Shown here in pieces: positions 8,315 through 15,881 of a stretch of 64,000 nt of DNA (positions are counted from its first letter, which is position 1; each line of letters begins with the position of its first letter). Both the position numbers and the translations under genes were made by a program. The notes beneath the pieces are model-generated. The model was not told where the DNA came from, did no database searches, and saw nothing but the letters and a program-made list of their open reading frames with translations. The stretch lies in NCBI GenBank assembly GCA_030041435.1, contig JASHNW010000043.1, positions 62,001 through 126,000 of the forward strand, written 5' to 3'. Origin of the DNA: Acidobacteriaceae bacterium. Its GTDB lineage: Bacteria; Acidobacteriota; Terriglobia; Terriglobales; Acidobacteriaceae.

Positions 8315-8749
8315 TCAGTGAATCCCGGCCGCGTTTAGATGCGCCGAATACTGCCTGTCCACCTTCTGGATGTGGTTCAGCAGCCAGTCCCGCAGCAGGC
8401 CCAGCACCTGCACCGAGTTCGCCGTCCGCCCCGCGCGCGCCTGCCGATCCAGCGCTGCCACCTCGGCCACAAACCGGCGGTGCATCTCCTCATGGCCGGC
8501 CAGCCGCGGATAGTTTGTCTTGCGCAGCAGTGCCTCCTCCTGTTGGAAGTGCGTCCCCGTATACAGCAGCAGCTCGCCGATGGTCCCGCTCACCACCTCG
8601 TCTCCCTTGCCCGTGCGCATCGCATCGGCCAGCTGGTTGATGATCTCGAACAGCTTCTTGTGCTGCGCGTCGCACAACTGCACTTGCACGCTGTAGGAAT
8701 CGTTCCACGTAAATAAGGTTATGCAGGCCCTCCAGGTGCCGGTCGGCAC
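8315..8749 (-). CDS. Bacteriohemerythrin-type O2-binding protein
   Basis: A GTG at 8749 yields 144 residues. The frame continues upstream into the rsmB 3' end without homology, so a longer start is unlikely. No strong Shine-Dalgarno site is visible and the start is uncertain. The hemerythrin di-iron pattern is complete: FTWNDSYSVQV, DAQHKKLFEIIN (His 30), THFQQEE, GHEEMHRRF and the C-terminal WLLNHIQKVDRQY. Single-domain bacteriohemerythrins bind O2 at a non-haem di-iron centre and serve in oxygen delivery or sensing. It follows rsmB by 50 bp in the same direction. Confidence 0.8.
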   Translation of the reverse strand: MPTGTWRACITLFTWNDSYSVQVQLCDAQHKKLFEIINQLADAMRTGKGDEVVSGTIGELLLYTGTHFQQEEALLRKTNYPRLAGHEEMHRRFVAEVAALDRQARAGRTANSVQVLGLLRDWLLNHIQKVDRQYSAHLNAAGIH

Positions 8750-8798
8750 CTGTTGATTATCGGCAGCATCGGGAAAGAGGATCAGACGCGGCTGCCCC

Positions 8799-10268
8799 TC
8801 AGCCCCGCTCCAGCACCGCCGCAAAAAATCCGTCGCACCGGTGCACCCCCGGAATCGTCCGCAAAAATGCCTGCCCTTGCCTGTCCCACGTCGCGCTCCG
8901 CAGCGCTGCACGCCCCGCCGGTGTCACCACGCCGGCCTCCGCGAGCCGATCCAGAATTTCTCCAGCCGGTACCACGCGCAGTCCCGCGTGCGCCTGCAGC
9001 ACCTCTTCCACCACCGCCTCGTTCTCCTCCGACTCCAGCGAGCACGTCGCATACACCAGCCGCCCGCCCTCCGCCAGCCCCGCCGCCGCGGCCCGGACAA
9101 TCGCCACCTGGCGCGCATGCTGCCGCGCCAAATCGGCCTCCTCCATGCGCAGCCGAATCTCCGGATTCCGCCCCATCGTACCCGTCCCGCTGCATGGCAC
9201 ATCGCATAGAATCAGCCCGTACTCCGGCTGCAGCCGTAGCTCCGCCGCATCGGTAACCTTCCACTGCAACCTGCCCTGAATCGCGATCCTTTCCCCGCCC
9301 GTGCGGCCAGCACTCGTTCCGCCGAGCAACCTCTTCATCGCGTCCAGACGCTTCCGGCTCACATCGACCGCTGTGATCTCCGCCTCCGGCAGCCGCTCCG
9401 CCAGAATCGCCGTCTTGCCCCCGGGAGCCGCGCACGTGTCCAACACCCGTCCCGCACCCGAAGCCGCCGCAGCAGCAATCTCCGCCACCAACTGCGACCC
9501 CTCCTCCTGAATCCGCACCCGCCCCTCGCGGAATAGTTCGCTGCGCCCCACATCTCCGCGCACCACGCGGCGCGCCTGCGCCAGAAACTCTCCCGGCTCC
9601 AGCTCGATCCCCTCGTGCTCCAGTTCCGTCAACCCCGCCTGCGGGCCCACCCGTATGGCAGTCCCCGCCGGCTCCTGATCCCACCGGCAGATCGCCTCAG
9701 CAGCCGCCAAACCATAGCGCCGCGCCCACCGCTCCACCATCCACACCGGATGCGCGAACGCCACTGCGATTTCCCGCGCCGAGCCCAGCAATCCTCGCTG
9801 CTGTCCGCTATCCGCCACCCGCTGCTTTTCTGATTGCTGACCGCTGATCGCTGACCGCTGCTTTGTGCTCTGAGCTCTGTGCTCCGTGCTCTGGATCCTC
9901 CGCAGCACCGCGTTCACCATCCCCGCCGCGCCGCGCTCCTTCGTCTGCTTCATCAGCTCCACGCTGTCGTGGATCGCCGCATGCGCCGGCACGCGGTCCA
10001 GATACAGCAATTGATACGCGCCCATGCGCAGCGCCGTCGCCGCTTCCTCGCTCAGCTTCGCGTCCGGCCGAGCCAGCAGCGCCCGGATCCCTGCATCGAG
10101 CTTCAGTTGCCAGCGCAGCGTTCCCAGCACCAGCGTCGTCGCCAGCGCCCGATCCTGTGTCGACAGCGCATCCACCTCCGGCAGCCGCAGCAGCTCGTCG
10201 CTGTGCGCATCGCCGGCCACTATTTGTAACAGAATGCGATACGAAATCCGCCGCGCCGCTGCAATCAT
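8799..10268 (-). CDS. rsmB: 16S rRNA (cytosine-967-C5)-methyltransferase RsmB with in-frame heptad insertion
   Basis: 489 residues. An N-terminal NusB-like helical RNA-binding domain (about 1-124) ends in GMVNAVLRRI. The C-terminal Rossmann methyltransferase carries DTCAAPGGKT (SAM site), the motif IV Cys in PCSGTGTMGRNPEIR and the motif VI Cys in YATCSLESEENE, as in the RsmB/NOP2 family that methylates C967 of 16S rRNA. Between the domains, residues about 126-158 are Gln/Ser/Arg-rich ([22 protein letters not shown]) and are encoded exactly by the intergenic-type 7-bp repeats at 9795-9893. The family does not have this segment; 33 codons were added without breaking the frame. The start lies 3 bp after the upstream gene's stop, so expression is probably coupled. 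Confidence 0.92.
   Translation of the reverse strand: MIAAARRISYRILLQIVAGDAHSDELLRLPEVDALSTQDRALATTLVLGTLRWQLKLDAGIRALLARPDAKLSEEAATALRMGAYQLLYLDRVPAHAAIHDSVELMKQTKERGAAGMVNAVLRRIQSTEHRAQSTKQRSAISGQQSEKQRVADSGQQRGLLGSAREIAVAFAHPVWMVERWARRYGLAAAEAICRWDQEPAGTAIRVGPQAGLTELEHEGIELEPGEFLAQARRVVRGDVGRSELFREGRVRIQEEGSQLVAEIAAAAASGAGRVLDTCAAPGGKTAILAERLPEAEITAVDVSRKRLDAMKRLLGGTSAGRTGGERIAIQGRLQWKVTDAAELRLQPEYGLILCDVPCSGTGTMGRNPEIRLRMEEADLARQHARQVAIVRAAAAGLAEGGRLVYATCSLESEENEAVVEEVLQAHAGLRVVPAGEILDRLAEAGVVTPAGRAALRSATWDRQGQAFLRTIPGVHRCDGFFAAVLERG
9795..9893 (+). repeat. Heptad array inside rsmB
   Basis: Read on +, all three word types occur in succession: CCGCTAT/CCGCCAC/CCGCTGC, then CTGATCG/CTGACCG variants, then GCTCTGA/GCTCTGT/GCTCCGT. 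Total 99 bp, a multiple of three. Confidence 0.8.
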
Positions 10269-10271
10269 GGG

Positions 10272-10676
10272 TCAGGCAGCCAGCCGAACCAGCGACGGCA
10301 GCTCCTCGTTCAGTACCGCGGCCACTCCTTCGGCGGTCCGGCCCGCAACCACAGGCAGCGTCATCACCACCACGCTGCCGCCGCCAGGACGCGGCAACAC
10401 GCGCAGGTAAGCGCCGCCCTTCCTTCCCGGAGCAATCTCGCGCAAATAGTCGACCGTGCCTCCCGATCGCCCGGCCACCACCTCCAGCGCGAAATCGGAT
10501 CCGTCTTTCGTCACCCTCCAGCCATTCTCACCATCGCGCTCAACGCGGTCCGCGAACGCCGGCGCCCACTCCGGAATTCTCCTGCCATCGGCCAGCAGAT
10601 CCAGCAGGTCCCCGGGCTCCGCATCCGTCTCAATCGATCGCGTCACAGTTCGGATAGCCACTCCCCTCTGCTCCAT
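10272..10676 (-). CDS. SRPBCC-type (START-like) domain protein
   Basis: ATG at 10676 is preceded by an excellent AAGGAG site (10682-10687), so the longer frame to 10745 is rejected. 134 residues. The pattern is that of a polyketide-cyclase/SRPBCC fold: RTVTRSIETDAEPGDLLDLLADGRRIPEWAPAFADRVE near the N-terminus, a central antiparallel sheet (WRVTKDGSDFALEVV, GGTVDYLRE, GAYLRVLPRPGGGSVVVMTLP) and a C-terminal helix VAAVLNEELPSLVRLA. Such folds bind hydrophobic ligands. No catalytic residue can be assigned. It sits between the DUF1772 gene (16 bp upstream) and rsmB (3 bp downstream). Confidence 0.7.
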   Translation of the reverse strand: MEQRGVAIRTVTRSIETDAEPGDLLDLLADGRRIPEWAPAFADRVERDGENGWRVTKDGSDFALEVVAGRSGGTVDYLREIAPGRKGGAYLRVLPRPGGGSVVVMTLPVVAGRTAEGVAAVLNEELPSLVRLAA

Positions 10677-10692
10677 TCTCTCCTTCTTCTGC

Positions 10693-11145
10693 TCACATCC
10701 CAATGCCAGCCAAAAAGCAGACCATAGCCACTCCCAATGCGGCAATACGCACCCGGTGCATCCTGTCCCAGCGGTCGTGTTCCCTCCGGTCGTGTTCCGG
10801 AAATACGTCGGTTTGCATTTTCGCCATGCGATTGTTGATCGGCACCAGGAGTATCAGCGTCAGAACAATCGTCAGCACCCAGATCCCGATGGCAACATCG
10901 AGCAGCAGCGCTGACGATGCATGGCGCAACACCACCGCCTCGGCCACCAGCAGCGCCAGCCCAAGAACATACCAAAACGGCATCGCCGTCCCCAGCCTCG
11001 CGGCGAAGAGCCGAATCGCCCGCGCCTGCGCCCCCTCCTCCAGCTTGTTGATGACAGGATTGATGAACGCCGAAACCGCGAATTCCGTCCCAATCATCCA
11101 GCCGATGCAAACCGTCGTCGTGATATTCAGAAAAGACATCCTCAT
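10693..11145 (-). CDS. DUF1772-type integral membrane protein
   Basis: 150 residues with four hydrophobic segments: about 5-28, 55-72, 76-103 and 130-148. Landmarks LVPINNRMAK and a following HDRWDRMHRVRIAAL match DUF1772/anthrone-oxygenase-like small membrane proteins. It is first in a minus-strand group with the SRPBCC gene and rsmB and is divergent from an HxlR regulator gene. The palindrome at 11198-11215 overlaps its probable -35, so the HxlR protein likely controls it. HxlR regulators often answer to electrophiles or redox stress, but the inducer here is unknown. Confidence 0.7.
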   Translation of the reverse strand: MRMSFLNITTTVCIGWMIGTEFAVSAFINPVINKLEEGAQARAIRLFAARLGTAMPFWYVLGLALLVAEAVVLRHASSALLLDVAIGIWVLTIVLTLILLVPINNRMAKMQTDVFPEHDRREHDRWDRMHRVRIAALGVAMVCFLAGIGM

Positions 11146-11197
11146 GCACCTCTCACCTTCTGACGCCGCCCGCCTCTATACTGACTCAGAGGTTTGT

Positions 11198-11215
11198 ACT
11201 GACAAAGTTGTCAGT
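11198..11215. promoter_or_regulatory. Palindromic operator between DUF1772 and HxlR genes
   Basis: ACTGACAA-AG-TTGTCAGT: 8-bp perfect arms with a 2-bp centre. An extra half site ACTGAC begins at 11180. On the minus strand TTGTCA of the palindrome lies 17 bp before AGTATA, a plausible -35/-10 for the gene starting at 11145. Placement in a divergent HxlR promoter fits an autoregulated operator. Confidence 0.55.
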
Positions 11216-11244
11216 GCCGCATCCCTGCAGCGAGGTCCCCATTT

Positions 11245-11604
11245 ATGCCGGTCTCCAAAAAGGAACTCTCCGAATGCCCCATCGACGCCATGCTGTCCGT
11301 CATCGACGGCCGCTGGAAAGGCACCATCCTTTGGCGGCTCTCCGACCGCCCCATGCGCACCAGCGAACTGGCCCGCAGCATCCCCGGCATCACCGAGCGC
11401 ATGCTCATTCGCCACCTGCAGGAGCTGGTGCGGGACGGCATCCTGATCCGGCGCCAGGAGAATGTCGTCCCTCCCTGCGTCCGCTACTCCATTTCAAAAT
11501 ATGGCCTGACCCTGGTGCCGGTCCTGGAAGTCATCTGCGCATGGGGCCGCAATCACCTCAGGCGCCTGCACGCCGCATCCCCACACGCACTTCCCTGCAA
11601 GTGA
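11245..11604 (+). CDS. HxlR-family winged-helix transcriptional regulator
   Basis: 119 residues, the family's usual length. Typical HxlR sequence: CPIDAMLSVIDGRWKGTILWRLSD, RTSELARSIPGITERMLIRHLQELVRDGIL (recognition helix) and VRYSISKYGLTLVPVLEVICAWG. The N-terminal Cys (residue 11, in SECPID) is in the position used as a redox or electrophile sensor in several HxlR proteins (established for HypR/QsrR-type members). It is divergent from the DUF1772-SRPBCC-rsmB group with a palindromic operator 30 bp before its ATG. It probably represses itself and the DUF1772 gene. Confidence 0.9.
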   Translation: MPVSKKELSECPIDAMLSVIDGRWKGTILWRLSDRPMRTSELARSIPGITERMLIRHLQELVRDGILIRRQENVVPPCVRYSISKYGLTLVPVLEVICAWGRNHLRRLHAASPHALPCK

Positions 11605-11621
11605 ACTCGCACCCTGCGCCC

Positions 11622-12560
11622 TTAACAGAGCCGCGTCCCGCTCTCCACCGCATGCCCGCGCAGAAACTCCCCCGCCGTCATCCGCCGCTTCCCTTCCGGC
11701 TGCACTTCCACCAGCTCCAGCCACGTGCCCCCGCCGCACGCCGCGAACATTGTCCCCTCCTGCACCACCAAAGTGCCCCGCTCCGTCCCGCGCGCGCCCA
11801 TCACTTCGGTCGGCAGCATCCGATGCACCGCCAGCTTCTTCCCGCCCAGCATCGTCCACGCCCCCGGCCACGGCTGGAATCCCCGCCACCGGTTGTAGAG
11901 CGTCATTGCCGGCCGCGCAAAATCCATCCGCCCGTCCTCGCGCGTCAGAATCGGCGCATGGCTCGCCTTCGCTTCGTCCTGTTTCCGCGGCACAATCCGC
12001 CCCGCTTCCAGCTCGCGCAGCGTCTCCATCATCAGGTCCGCGCCCATCTCCGCCAGCAGCGGAAACACATCCGTCGCGGTCATGTCCGGCGCCAGCGGCA
12101 TCGCCCGCTGCAGCAGGATATCCCCCGTATCCAGCCCCTCGTCCAGCCGCATCGTTGTCGCGCCCGTTGCCGGCTCGCCATTCGCAATCGCCCACTGCAC
12201 CGGCGCCGCCCCGCGATACTTCGGCAGCAGCGAACCGTGCAGGTTCAGATTGCCCAGCCGCGGCAGGCCCAGCATCCAGGTCGGAATAATCCGCCCATAG
12301 GCGACCACCAGAATCGCGTCCGGCGCGATCGCCTCCAGCTCCGCCCGCAGCTCCGCATTGTTTTTGATTTTTTCCGGCTGCGTGACGCGAATCCCCGCTT
12401 CGATCGCCGCCGTCTTTACCGCAGGTGCCGTTAACTGCTGCCCCCGCCCCACCGGCCGGTCCGGCTGCGTAACCACCAGCGGCACATCGTACCCAGCGCG
12501 CAGAGCCAGATTCAGCGTCGGGACCGCAAATGCCGGTGTCCCGCAGAAAACCAGCTTCAT
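11622..12560 (-). CDS. fmt: Methionyl-tRNA formyltransferase
   Basis: ATG 12560 overlaps the def stop codon (ATGA), giving 312 residues, the usual size. The N-terminal formyltransferase fold starts MKLVFCGTPAFAVPTL. The catalytic Asn/His lie in NLHGSLLP and the Asp in DEGLDTGDIL. The folate-binding loop region KYRGAAPVQWAI is intact, and the C-terminal OB-like tRNA-binding domain occupies about residues 205-312. The enzyme formylates Met-tRNAfMet using 10-formyl-THF. The def-fmt pair provides addition and removal of the formyl group and is a widely conserved operon. The longer frame to 12716 is antisense-like extension and is rejected. Confidence 0.95.
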   Translation of the reverse strand: MKLVFCGTPAFAVPTLNLALRAGYDVPLVVTQPDRPVGRGQQLTAPAVKTAAIEAGIRVTQPEKIKNNAELRAELEAIAPDAILVVAYGRIIPTWMLGLPRLGNLNLHGSLLPKYRGAAPVQWAIANGEPATGATTMRLDEGLDTGDILLQRAMPLAPDMTATDVFPLLAEMGADLMMETLRELEAGRIVPRKQDEAKASHAPILTREDGRMDFARPAMTLYNRWRGFQPWPGAWTMLGGKKLAVHRMLPTEVMGARGTERGTLVVQEGTMFAACGGGTWLELVEVQPEGKRRMTAGEFLRGHAVESGTRLC

Positions 12561-13069
12561 TTCCACTCGCCGGTCTTCTGCAGCTTGCGGATCTTCCGCA
12601 ATATCAGGTCGCGCTTCAGCGCGCTCATCCGCCACGGAAACAGAATCCCGTCCAGGTGGTCGATCTCGTGCTGGAAGGCCCGCGCCAGCAGCTCCGTCCC
12701 CTCCATCTCGAACCACTCCCCCGCGAGATTCTGCGCCTTCACCGTCACCTTCGCCGCCCGCGCAACCTTGTCGCGAATATCCGGCAGGCTCAGGCAGCCC
12801 TCTTCCCCCACCTGCCGGCCTTCGCTGTGCGTGATCTCCGGGTTCACCAGCACGATCTTATCGTCCGCATTCTGCTGGTTGTTCAGATCGATCACCGTGA
12901 TCCGCTTCCCCACCCCGATCTGCGGCGCAGCCAGGCCGATACCCGCAGCCTTGTACATGGACTCGAACATATCCGCCGCCAGCGTGCGCAGTTCCTCGTC
13001 GAACTCCGCAACCTTCTCCGTGGGCCGCTGCAAAATCGGGTCCGGATATTTGACAATCTCCCGAATCAT
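12557..13069 (-). CDS. def: Peptide deformylase
   Basis: 170 residues. All three metal and catalytic motifs are intact: GIGLAAPQ (motif 1), EEGCLSLP (motif 2, metal-ligand Cys) and QHEIDHLDG (motif 3, HExxH with two ligand His and the catalytic Glu). It removes the N-formyl group from nascent proteins at the ribosome exit. It overlaps fmt by 4 bp. The 32-bp gap from the aroC stop is made of 7-bp repeat units, so its Shine-Dalgarno region derives from the repeat rather than from a clear GGAGG. aroC, def and fmt probably form one transcript. Confidence 0.95.
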   Translation of the reverse strand: MIREIVKYPDPILQRPTEKVAEFDEELRTLAADMFESMYKAAGIGLAAPQIGVGKRITVIDLNNQQNADDKIVLVNPEITHSEGRQVGEEGCLSLPDIRDKVARAAKVTVKAQNLAGEWFEMEGTELLARAFQHEIDHLDGILFPWRMSALKRDLILRKIRKLQKTGEWK

Positions 13070-13075
13070 CTCTCG

Positions 13076-13103
13076 AATCGCCGATCCCTGATTCCTGATC
13101 CCT
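13076..13103 (+). repeat. Heptad array between aroC and def
   Basis: Units CGATCCC, TGATTCC, TGATCCC with period 7, filling the aroC-def gap and ending at the aroC stop. Confidence 0.6.
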
Positions 13104-14283
13104 AATATTTCCGTACCTGCTCCACGTAACCATCATAGTTACGTTTCAACTCCCGCAGCGAATCCCCGCCGAACTTCTCCAGCGCCAGCCGCGCCATGGT
13201 CAGCGCCACCATCGCCTCCGCGGCCACGCCCGCTGCCGGCACCACGCACACATCGCTGCGCTCGTACGCCGCCTTCGTTTCTTCCCGCGTATCGAACCGC
13301 ACCGACTGGAGCGGCCGCCGCAGCGTCGATATCGGCTTCAGATAGCCGCGCACCACAACGTCCTCGCCGTTGCTGATGCCGCCTTCCACGCCACCTGCGT
13401 TGTTGTGCTCCCGGGTAAACCGCGTATGCTTCCCGTTTTTCACTTCGTGCTCATAACCGATCGCGTCGTGAACCTCCGACCCCAGCGACTCCGCCGCCGT
13501 CACCCCGCGCCCAATCTCCACCGCCTTCACCGCCTGCAGCGACATCACCGCCTGCGCCAGCAGTCCGTCCAGCCGCTCATCCCAGTTCGCGCACGTTCCC
13601 AGCCCCGGAGGCGCTCCGTGCACCACCACCTCGAAAACCCCGCCCACCGTGTCGCCCGTCCGCAGCACCGCATCCACTTCGCCCTTCATCCGCAGTTCGG
13701 CATCCGCGTCCACGCAGTTCAGCAGGACCGCATCCTTCTCCCGCAGTGCCGCAATCTCTTCCCACGTCGCATCGCGCTCCAACTCCGCCCCGCCCACGCG
13801 AATCACATGGCTCGCCACATCCATGCCCAGCTCCAGCAGCAGCTGTTTCGCCACCGCTCCGCCTGCCACCCGCGCCGTCGACTCCCGCGCCGACGCCCGC
13901 TCCAGCACGTAGCGCGCATCCGGAAAATCCCACTTCAGCGCCCCCGCCAGATCCGCATGTCCCGGCCTCGGCGACGCTACCGCCTTATGCTTCGCCGGAT
14001 CGCCCGCGCCCACCGGAAGCGCCTCCGTCCAGTTCTTCCAGTCGCGGTTCTCGATCTCGATCGCAATCGGCGACCCGATCGTCTTCCCGTGCCGCACCCC
14101 GCTAAGAAAATGCGCGGTGTCCGTTTCGATGTGCATGCGCCCGCCGCGCCCGTATCCCTGTTGCCGCCGCCAAAGCTCGCGATTCACCAAGGCTTCAACC
14201 ACTGGCACGCCCGCGGGCATCCCCGAAAGCAGAGCCACAAGGCTCTCGCCATGCGATTCGCCGGCTGTCGAAAAACGCAGCAT
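13102..14283 (-). CDS. aroC: Chorismate synthase
   Basis: 393 residues. Conserved family sequences: MLRFSTAGESHG at the N-terminus (FMN/EPSP site), GYGRGGRM, the RPGHADL motif at about 124-130 and GGVEGGISNGEDV. It converts 5-enolpyruvylshikimate-3-phosphate to chorismate with reduced FMN, the last step of the common aromatic pathway. It starts the def-fmt transcription group. No other shikimate gene is nearby. Its TAG stop abuts a heptad array. Confidence 0.95.
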   Translation of the reverse strand: MLRFSTAGESHGESLVALLSGMPAGVPVVEALVNRELWRRQQGYGRGGRMHIETDTAHFLSGVRHGKTIGSPIAIEIENRDWKNWTEALPVGAGDPAKHKAVASPRPGHADLAGALKWDFPDARYVLERASARESTARVAGGAVAKQLLLELGMDVASHVIRVGGAELERDATWEEIAALREKDAVLLNCVDADAELRMKGEVDAVLRTGDTVGGVFEVVVHGAPPGLGTCANWDERLDGLLAQAVMSLQAVKAVEIGRGVTAAESLGSEVHDAIGYEHEVKNGKHTRFTREHNNAGGVEGGISNGEDVVVRGYLKPISTLRRPLQSVRFDTREETKAAYERSDVCVVPAAGVAAEAMVALTMARLALEKFGGDSLRELKRNYDGYVEQVRKY

Positions 14284-14351
14284 CCTTACCTCAAACCCGC
14301 TTCGATTGTAGATGAATCATCGGTTAACCCGGTCGCAAACGCCCGTACTTC

Positions 14352-14467
14352 CGCCCGCTACCCGCTACCCGTTATCCGCTGCTTTTCTGAACGCTGATCG
14401 CCGCCTTGCGCCCTGCTCCCTGCATTCTGCGCCGCGCAGTTCTATCCGCAATCCGCTATCCGCTGCA
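14352..14467 (+). repeat. Heptad array between aroC and the EVE gene
   Basis: Diverged units CCGCTAC, CCGTTAT, CCGCTGC, then CTGAACG/CTGATCG, then CCTGCTC/CCTGCAT, then CCGCAAT/CCGCTAT. It ends 0-1 bp before the EVE stop codon (14468-14470). Confidence 0.75.
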
Positions 14468-14848
14468 TCACTCCGTCGCCAGCCAGGCATATTGCGCCTC
14501 GCTCAGCGGGACCACCGACAGCCGCCCCTGCTTCACCAGCGGCGAATTGGCGAAGATGCCCTTTGCCTTGATCTCCGTCAGCGTCCGCGGCACCTTCGTC
14601 CGTTTCACAAACTTCAGCCGCACCACCGGATTCTTCGCGTCGCTGGCATCCACGCCGACCACTTTCGCCAGCCCCACCGACTGCCGCTCCGTGCCCGTGT
14701 GGTAGATCACCGCCATCTCCCCGCGTTTCATCGCCGCCAGAAACTTCACGGCTGCCGGAGCCGTCACGCCGTCCCATACCGTCTCGCCGTCGCGCTCCAG
14801 GTCGTCCACCGAATACGTCCCCGGCTCAGTCTTCAAAAGGTAGGGCAT
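14468..14848 (-). CDS. EVE (PUA/YTH-like) domain protein
   Basis: ATG 14848 with GGGGGAAAGGAACG upstream; 126 residues, a full single EVE domain. The start MPYLLKTEPGTYSVDDLERDG, then TVWDGVTAPAAVKFLAAMKRGE and VIYHTG, match the family aromatic cage and binding-pocket regions. EVE domains bind modified nucleobases (modified cytosine or m6A-like). This one overlaps the end of the YhaM-like gene by about 23 bp, so translation is coupled to a 3'-5' exonuclease. That is suggestive of a shared nucleic-acid role, though not proof. Confidence 0.85.
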   Translation of the reverse strand: MPYLLKTEPGTYSVDDLERDGETVWDGVTAPAAVKFLAAMKRGEMAVIYHTGTERQSVGLAKVVGVDASDAKNPVVRLKFVKRTKVPRTLTEIKAKGIFANSPLVKQGRLSVVPLSEAQYAWLATE

Positions 14849-15866
14849 CGTTCCTTTCCCCCTTCGCTTCTTCGCGCTCTCCATCCTCATCGCCCGCGGC
14901 CCTCAGAAACGCCCGCGTGTCCAGCAGTGGCCGCTCCAGAGACCGCACCCACTCCGTCATCCCCGCGCCCGGCCGCCCGTTCGCTTCGTTGCGCGCGAAC
15001 TCGCTCCGCACCGTCTGCATCTTCGCGTCCAGATCGTCCAGGTAGTGCAGCATGATTGCCTCGGCCGTCATGGGCAGCTTCGGCGAGCCGTATTCGTATT
15101 TTCCATGGTGGCTCAGCACCAGGTGCTCCACCATCAGCCGCTTCGCCGCCGGAAAATCCGGAATCCCCGCGATCTTCTCCTCGATCATCCCCAGCCCGAT
15201 CGTGATGTGCCCCAGCAGCTGCCCCTCCAGGGTGTAATCGAAGCTTGTCCCCCAGCTCAGCTCGCGCAGCTTCCCGATATCGTGCAGCACCACCCCGGTC
15301 AGCACCAGATCGCGGTTCACGTGCGGATAATGCCGCGCCACCTGGTCGCACAGCCCCATCAGCGACAGAATGTGCTCCAGCAGCCCGCCAATCCACGCGT
15401 GGTGCAGCCCCTTCGCTGCCGGCGCCTCTCGCAGCGCCGCCGCAATTCCCTTGTCGCACAGAAATGCTTCCAGCAGCGCCTTCAGATGCGGATCGCTGAA
15501 GCTTGCAACCCACCCCTCCAGTTCCGCCCACATCTCGCCAATGTCCCGCTCCGACTGCGGAACAAAGTCGGCCAGCGCATACTCACCCGGCGCCGCACGC
15601 CGGATCTTCCTTACCTTGATCTGGAATTTTTCGTTGTATCGGCTGACTTCGCCCTGCACCTTCACCACGTCGCCGGCGTTAAATTCGCCCGCGCCGTCGG
15701 TGTCCCACATCCGGGCCTCGATCTGGCCCGTCCGGTCGCCCAGCGTCAGCGCAAAATAGCGGACGCCATCCTTCGTGCTGCGCACCTGCCTCGCAGCCGC
15801 CGCAAAGAACCCCGTGATGCTCTGGTTCTCGCGCCCGGCCAGATCGGCGACCATGATCTCTTTCAT
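14826..15866 (-). CDS. YhaM-like 3'-5' exoribonuclease (OB-fold + HD domain)
   Basis: 346 residues. An N-terminal OB-fold (about 15-88: ALTLGDRTGQIEARMWD, VVKVQGEVSRY) is followed by an HD phosphohydrolase domain with EHILSL, VVLHDIGKLRELSW and LVLSHHGKYEYGSP, giving the His/Asp metal ligands. This order is characteristic of YhaM-type enzymes, Mn2+-dependent 3'-5' exonucleases acting on RNA and ssDNA ends. The tail is acidic and Glu/Lys-rich (GDEDGEREEAKGERN). It is downstream of the SurA-like gene (15-bp gap) and overlaps the EVE gene. Confidence 0.85.
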   Translation of the reverse strand: MKEIMVADLAGRENQSITGFFAAAARQVRSTKDGVRYFALTLGDRTGQIEARMWDTDGAGEFNAGDVVKVQGEVSRYNEKFQIKVRKIRRAAPGEYALADFVPQSERDIGEMWAELEGWVASFSDPHLKALLEAFLCDKGIAAALREAPAAKGLHHAWIGGLLEHILSLMGLCDQVARHYPHVNRDLVLTGVVLHDIGKLRELSWGTSFDYTLEGQLLGHITIGLGMIEEKIAGIPDFPAAKRLMVEHLVLSHHGKYEYGSPKLPMTAEAIMLHYLDDLDAKMQTVRSEFARNEANGRPGAGMTEWVRSLERPLLDTRAFLRAAGDEDGEREEAKGERNDALPFED

Positions 15867-15881
15867 GCCTGTGCCGGACGA

